Positions 60,840 to 64,000 of a DNA stretch of 64,000 nucleotides are shown in pieces; position 1 is the first letter of the stretch; every line of letters begins with the position of its first letter. The translations under genes and the position numbers were made by a program. This stretch comes from JAUZRW01 sp964549915 (GTDB taxonomy: Bacteria; Chloroflexota; Anaerolineae; Aggregatilineales; Phototrophicaceae), in contig CAZJWX010000011.1 in the NCBI GenBank assembly GCA_964549915.1, positions 28,079-92,078 on the forward strand, given 5' to 3'. Under the pieces are notes generated by a model, which made no database searches, was not told the DNA's origin, and saw nothing but the letters and a program-made list of their open reading frames with translations.

Positions 60840-61496
60840 TCATCTATCACACCGCTGCACTTGATCAAGGACGTAGGGATGCGGGTGGTCGATTGCCAAA
60901 TCGACGTACTTCATGTAGTTCTCCCGTGCCAATTCGTAATCTCCCAGGTCGAAGTACACATCCCCCAGCGTCCAATAGGGCATGGAGTAGGATGGAGCCA
61001 GAGCGATGGCGATCTCACTGTCCGCAATCGCCTGTGCGTAATCCGCCATGTAGTAGTAGCAGGTGCCACGCGCGGCATATGCCGACGGGTTCTCTGGTTG
61101 TTCTTCGATCATCGCATCGAGTATCTCGACTGCCCACTCATAACGACCGATCTGGAGGTAGAAGATGGCATACTCGAACCCCCCGACATCTGTTCCTGAA
61201 TCGAATTGATCCGACGTATCCTGAGCAAAGGAACTGGAGGGCGCTACGAGCATCGCAAACAGCACTGCTACGATGATGCCAAAGACCAGCGCTCGCCGGG
61301 GCCGAAGTGGTGACGGGACTTGCGGTGGTGGCACATCTCGTTTGTCGATATGCTCAGTCTCCTTCGTGTGCGAGGCGGTTTTCCGCTGCTTCGCGTCTCT
61401 GCAATCTTGCGCTACACGCATCTGCTGAGCACGCGCTTCTACGTCAGCCCGATAGGCTTTGTCCACCATATACTGCTTCGTCCAATTGGCTGTCAT
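60840..61496 (-). CDS. TPR membrane protein
   Basis: 218 residues from ATG 61496 (AGGTGGGATC upstream). A charged cytoplasmic N-terminus is followed by one transmembrane helix (residues about 70-90, ALVFGIIVAVLFAMLVAPSSS) and then TPR-type repeats (WAVEILDAMIEEQPENPSAYAARGTCYYYMADYAQAIADSEIAIALAPSYSMPYWTLGDVYFDLGDYELA). The TPR part is predicted outside. It is divergent from the Ser/Thr kinase gene, with a shared G-rich region between. Function unknown. Confidence 0.8.
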   Translation of the reverse strand: MTANWTKQYMVDKAYRADVEARAQQMRVAQDCRDAKQRKTASHTKETEHIDKRDVPPPQVPSPLRPRRALVFGIIVAVLFAMLVAPSSSFAQDTSDQFDSGTDVGGFEYAIFYLQIGRYEWAVEILDAMIEEQPENPSAYAARGTCYYYMADYAQAIADSEIAIALAPSYSMPYWTLGDVYFDLGDYELARENYMKYVDLAIDHPHPYVLDQVQRCDR

Positions 61497-61583
61497 GATC
61501 CCACCTCCCTTCTCGATCACACGTTCGATCTTTCATACCCTCACTGTACAGGTAGTGGTTGCTCAATGGAGGGCGTGAAAACC

Positions 61584-61634
61584 GGGGGAATGGGGGGAGG
61601 GAAAGGGGGAGTGAATCGCTTTGTGGGGGGAGGG
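61584..61634 (+). other. G-rich, G-quadruplex-prone tract
   Basis: Runs of five, six, three and five G with 1-3 base loops at 61584-61609, then G6-A-G3 at 61625-61634. It directly precedes a TATAAT at 61644. Such a tract could affect transcription of either divergent gene. Confidence 0.6.
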
Positions 61635-61649
61635 AGTTTAGAGTATAAT
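61621..61649 (+). promoter_or_regulatory. promoter for kinase-STAND gene
   Basis: TTGTGG (61621-61626), 17-base G-rich spacer, TATAAT (61644-61649). The -35 match is partial, so dependence on an activator or unusual DNA shape is possible. Leader of about 108 bases to the ATG at 61764. Confidence 0.5.
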
Positions 61650-61763
61650 TATGTTACTTAATTCTACCCATCATTGCCTCACACAATCCTTCCCCTGCTC
61701 ACCATTCCTGTCCACATCGCCGCCCAGGCATGTCACATTGTGGTGAGGCGGTAAGGCAAACAG

Positions 61764-64000
61764 ATGCACAACCTCAATGGCCATGTGATCAAGGGATATC
61801 GGCTATACGAGCAACTTGGATCTGGCGGTTTCGGTGCGGTCTACCGAGCAACCCAGGAAGACGTGCAGCGTGATGTGGCCATCAAATTCATACGACCCGA
61901 ATACGCCAACCGACCTGACTTCATTCGCCGGTTTGAAGTCGAAGTACAGATCATCGCACTGATGGAACATCCGCACATCGTGCCCCTCTACGACTACTGG
62001 CGTGATCCCCAGGGTGCTTTTCTGGTCATGCGTTACATGCGTGGCGGAAGCCTGCGCGATCTCCTGCGCGAACAGCACACGTGTGACATCCGCTGTGCTG
62101 CCCGAATCATGGCGCAGATCAGCGGTGCCCTGCACTATGTGCATCAGCAGAATGTGATCCACCGGGATGTCAAACCGAGCAATATTTTGCTCGATGAATC
62201 CGGCATCGCCTACCTGGCGGATTTTGGTATCGCCAAACGGCTGTCAGAGACCGAAAGCCTCACGAACCGTGATGTGATAGTCGGCTCCGTCGATTACATC
62301 TCCCCGGAGCAAGCACGCGGCGAGCAGACCTCACCGGGTACAGATGTATACAGTCTGGGAGTCGTGCTGTACGAGATGCTCACAGGCGATCACCCCTTCC
62401 CCGGCATTAGCTCATCAGAGCGTCTCTACAAACACTTGCATGAACCCGTACCACCAATCACTTCACTACCAGCGGCAATCAACGACAGTGTGAACGCTGT
62501 CATCCAGCGAGCGACAGCTAAAGCCCCGGAACGACGTTATCCCAACATACTCAGCTTCGCGCAGAGCTTCAGCGACGCGGTGCAAATTTCGCTGAAGGTG
62601 AAGCAATCACCGCTGGATACCCTGACAGAGCGTGAAGTGGACATCGCCCGCTTGATCGTCAATGGCCTGACAAACCATGAGATTGCATCCGAGCTGATCA
62701 TTGAACACAGCACGGTACGCTGGTATATCCGCCAGATTAACAAGAAATTGAACGTGTTCAGCCGGACTCAGCTCAAGCGGAAGATCGCTGAGATGGGTTG
62801 GTTTCAGGAAGAAACCCCGACAGAAGATGCTGGTGCCGTCGTAATCTGGGAAGAAGTGGATAACCCCTACAAAGGTCTGCGTGCGTTCGAACGCAGCGAG
62901 GCGAACGACTTCTTTGGACGTGAAGCATTCGTGAGTCAACTCGCTGAACGCCTGGATGAGCAGCACCCCTACCAGCGTTTTCTGGCGATCATCGGCCCTA
63001 GCGGCAGTGGTAAATCCAGCGTTGCCAAGGCGGGCTTGATCCCTGCATTGACGCAAGACGCAATACCGGGTTCTGCACACTGGTTCATCTTGGATATGCT
63101 GCCAGGAAGCAACCCCTACGATGCACTCGAAACGGCTCTGACTCGTGTTGCCGCCGAGCAAGCGCCCAACCTGTACGAGCACCTGCATCGTGATGAGCGC
63201 GGTCTCATCCGTGCTGCGGATTTGATCCTGCCGGAAGATGTGAGCGAACTCGTGCTGTTGATTGACCAGTTCGAGGAGTTGTTCACGCTCGTTGATGACG
63301 AAGATGTGCGACGGCGTTTTCTGGATATGCTCATTGCAACGGTCAAAGCGCCTCACAGCCGCGTGCGGGTGATCGTCACTCTGCGAGCAGACTTCTTCGA
63401 TCGTCCCCTGCAATACCCTGCGTTCGGAGAAATCCTACGTGCCCGCATGGAGACTCTGCTGCCCCTCTCTGCCAAGGAGATCGAACGCGCAATCATCGGG
63501 CCAGTGGAGCAACTGGGAATGATGTTCGACGACGGCCTGGTCGCCCAGATGGTGGCGGAGACCACCAATCGAGTGGGGGCGCTGCCGCTGCTGCAATTCA
63601 CGCTCACCTCACTCTTCGCAGCCCGCGAAGAGAGTCGTCTGACACAGGCCGCATATCACAAGCTCGGCGGCGTTGGCGGTGCGCTGGCGCAGCGTGCGGA
63701 GGAAGTCTACGCAGCCCTTGATGCCGAAATGCAAGCTGCAACCCGGCAGATTTTCCTGCGATTGGTGACTCTCGGCGAAGGTGCCGAAGACACCCGGCGG
63801 CGCGTTCCGTACCGCGAACTGAAGAGCCTCTCGCTGGATGAAGCACTGGTTGAAGACTTACTCGAGCTTTTTGCCCAGGAACGCTTTCTGTCGCTGGATC
63901 GCAATCCGGCAACCCGTGAGCCAATCGTGGAAGTCGCACACGAAGCGCTCTTACGGCAATGGGAGCGGGTGCGAGCCTGGATCAACGAAAGCCGTACTGA
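61764..64000 (+). CDS. Ser/Thr kinase-LuxR HTH-nSTAND ATPase fusion, 3' end cut by window
   Basis: 745 codons visible, open to the window end. Order: a Hanks-type kinase (about residues 10-270) with glycine loop LGSGGFGAVY, catalytic H133-R-D135-V-K, D153-F-G and activation segment GSVDYISPEQARG; a LuxR-type HTH at 286-337 (TLTEREVDIARLIVNGLTNHEIA ... TVRWYIRQINKKL); then an nSTAND1-type ATPase from about 368, with Walker A GPSGSGKS at 411-418 and Walker B VLLIDQFEEL around D501. In related proteins WD40 repeats usually follow, but here that part is outside. All kinase residues are intact, so it is probably active. The combination of kinase, DNA-binding module and ATPase in one chain is unusual; membrane segments are not seen. 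Confidence 0.9.
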   Translation, partial: MHNLNGHVIKGYRLYEQLGSGGFGAVYRATQEDVQRDVAIKFIRPEYANRPDFIRRFEVEVQIIALMEHPHIVPLYDYWRDPQGAFLVMRYMRGGSLRDLLREQHTCDIRCAARIMAQISGALHYVHQQNVIHRDVKPSNILLDESGIAYLADFGIAKRLSETESLTNRDVIVGSVDYISPEQARGEQTSPGTDVYSLGVVLYEMLTGDHPFPGISSSERLYKHLHEPVPPITSLPAAINDSVNAVIQRATAKAPERRYPNILSFAQSFSDAVQISLKVKQSPLDTLTEREVDIARLIVNGLTNHEIASELIIEHSTVRWYIRQINKKLNVFSRTQLKRKIAEMGWFQEETPTEDAGAVVIWEEVDNPYKGLRAFERSEANDFFGREAFVSQLAERLDEQHPYQRFLAIIGPSGSGKSSVAKAGLIPALTQDAIPGSAHWFILDMLPGSNPYDALETALTRVAAEQAPNLYEHLHRDERGLIRAADLILPEDVSELVLLIDQFEELFTLVDDEDVRRRFLDMLIATVKAPHSRVRVIVTLRADFFDRPLQYPAFGEILRARMETLLPLSAKEIERAIIGPVEQLGMMFDDGLVAQMVAETTNRVGALPLLQFTLTSLFAAREESRLTQAAYHKLGGVGGALAQRAEEVYAALDAEMQAATRQIFLRLVTLGEGAEDTRRRVPYRELKSLSLDEALVEDLLELFAQERFLSLDRNPATREPIVEVAHEALLRQWERVRAWINESRT

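Noticed and set aside
61764..64000. Minus-strand frames across the kinase-STAND gene
   Set aside because: The plus frame is open throughout and carries kinase, HTH and ATPase motifs.

Overview
The window looks like chromosome from a member of the Chloroflexota, probably an Anaerolineae-type lineage. Four things point that way: TrmFO together with HisZ-type histidine genes, several large signalling proteins (a Ser/Thr kinase fused to a STAND ATPase, a STAND/TPR protein and sensor kinases), many secreted SH3b, LysM and beta-propeller proteins, and AT-poor DNA of roughly mid-50s percent G+C by eye. This assignment is inference from gene content; no 16S or other marker phylogeny was possible. Most of the window is ordinary, densely packed core genome on both strands. 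The only mobile-type gene is a tyrosine recombinase at 23843-24934, next to an unrecognised gene.

Layout. 1-5000: a HEAT-repeat fragment, an SCP2 protein and a three-gene exported set (TolB-like propeller, LysM/M23 lipoprotein, SH3b membrane protein). 5000-6200: an A-type Fe-S carrier and a SufR-like regulator that share an 11-base promoter motif. 6300-14650: amino-acid biosynthesis (pheA, asd, hisD, hisZ-hisG), interrupted by sqdB and an APH-fold kinase. 14770-19040: two tandem L,D-transpeptidases and a large SH3b repeat protein. 19130-23770: TPR protein, YigZ, an AAA/STAND-like ATPase and a queuosine-precursor transporter. 23840-25960: integrase and orphan gene. 26030-32260: a general L-amino-acid ABC transporter (aapJQMP order) with enlarged permeases.

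32690-36700: a response regulator and sensor kinase pair, then a secreted propeller. 36750-43250: hflX, an aminotransferase, trmFO, a TPR protein and plsX. 43388-43469: tRNA-Leu(GAG) with a consensus promoter. 43614-46445: a TPR membrane protein and a receiver-GAF-histidine kinase. 46540-51420: ctpA-smpB-unknown-STAND/TPR, all close or overlapping. 51540-60680: an alpha-galactoside or oligosaccharide locus, with GH4 enzyme, LacI regulator, YesL-like protein, two permeases, a binding protein and a divergent glycogen-debranching-type enzyme behind a palindromic operator candidate. 60840-64000: a TPR membrane protein and, divergently, a Ser/Thr kinase-LuxR HTH-STAND ATPase that runs off the end of the window.

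How the genes fit together. The sugar locus is a coherent import and hydrolysis unit under one LacI-type repressor. The aap operon supplies amino acids. Both ABC operons carry a strong hairpin directly after the binding-protein gene, as expected if that mRNA segment is stabilised relative to the permease part. Signalling is conspicuous: one two-component pair, one receiver-kinase fusion, two or three STAND-type ATPases and one multi-domain kinase. The best candidates for something not well described are the kinase-HTH-STAND fusion with its G-rich promoter, the permeases with extra extracytoplasmic domains, and the shared regulatory motifs.
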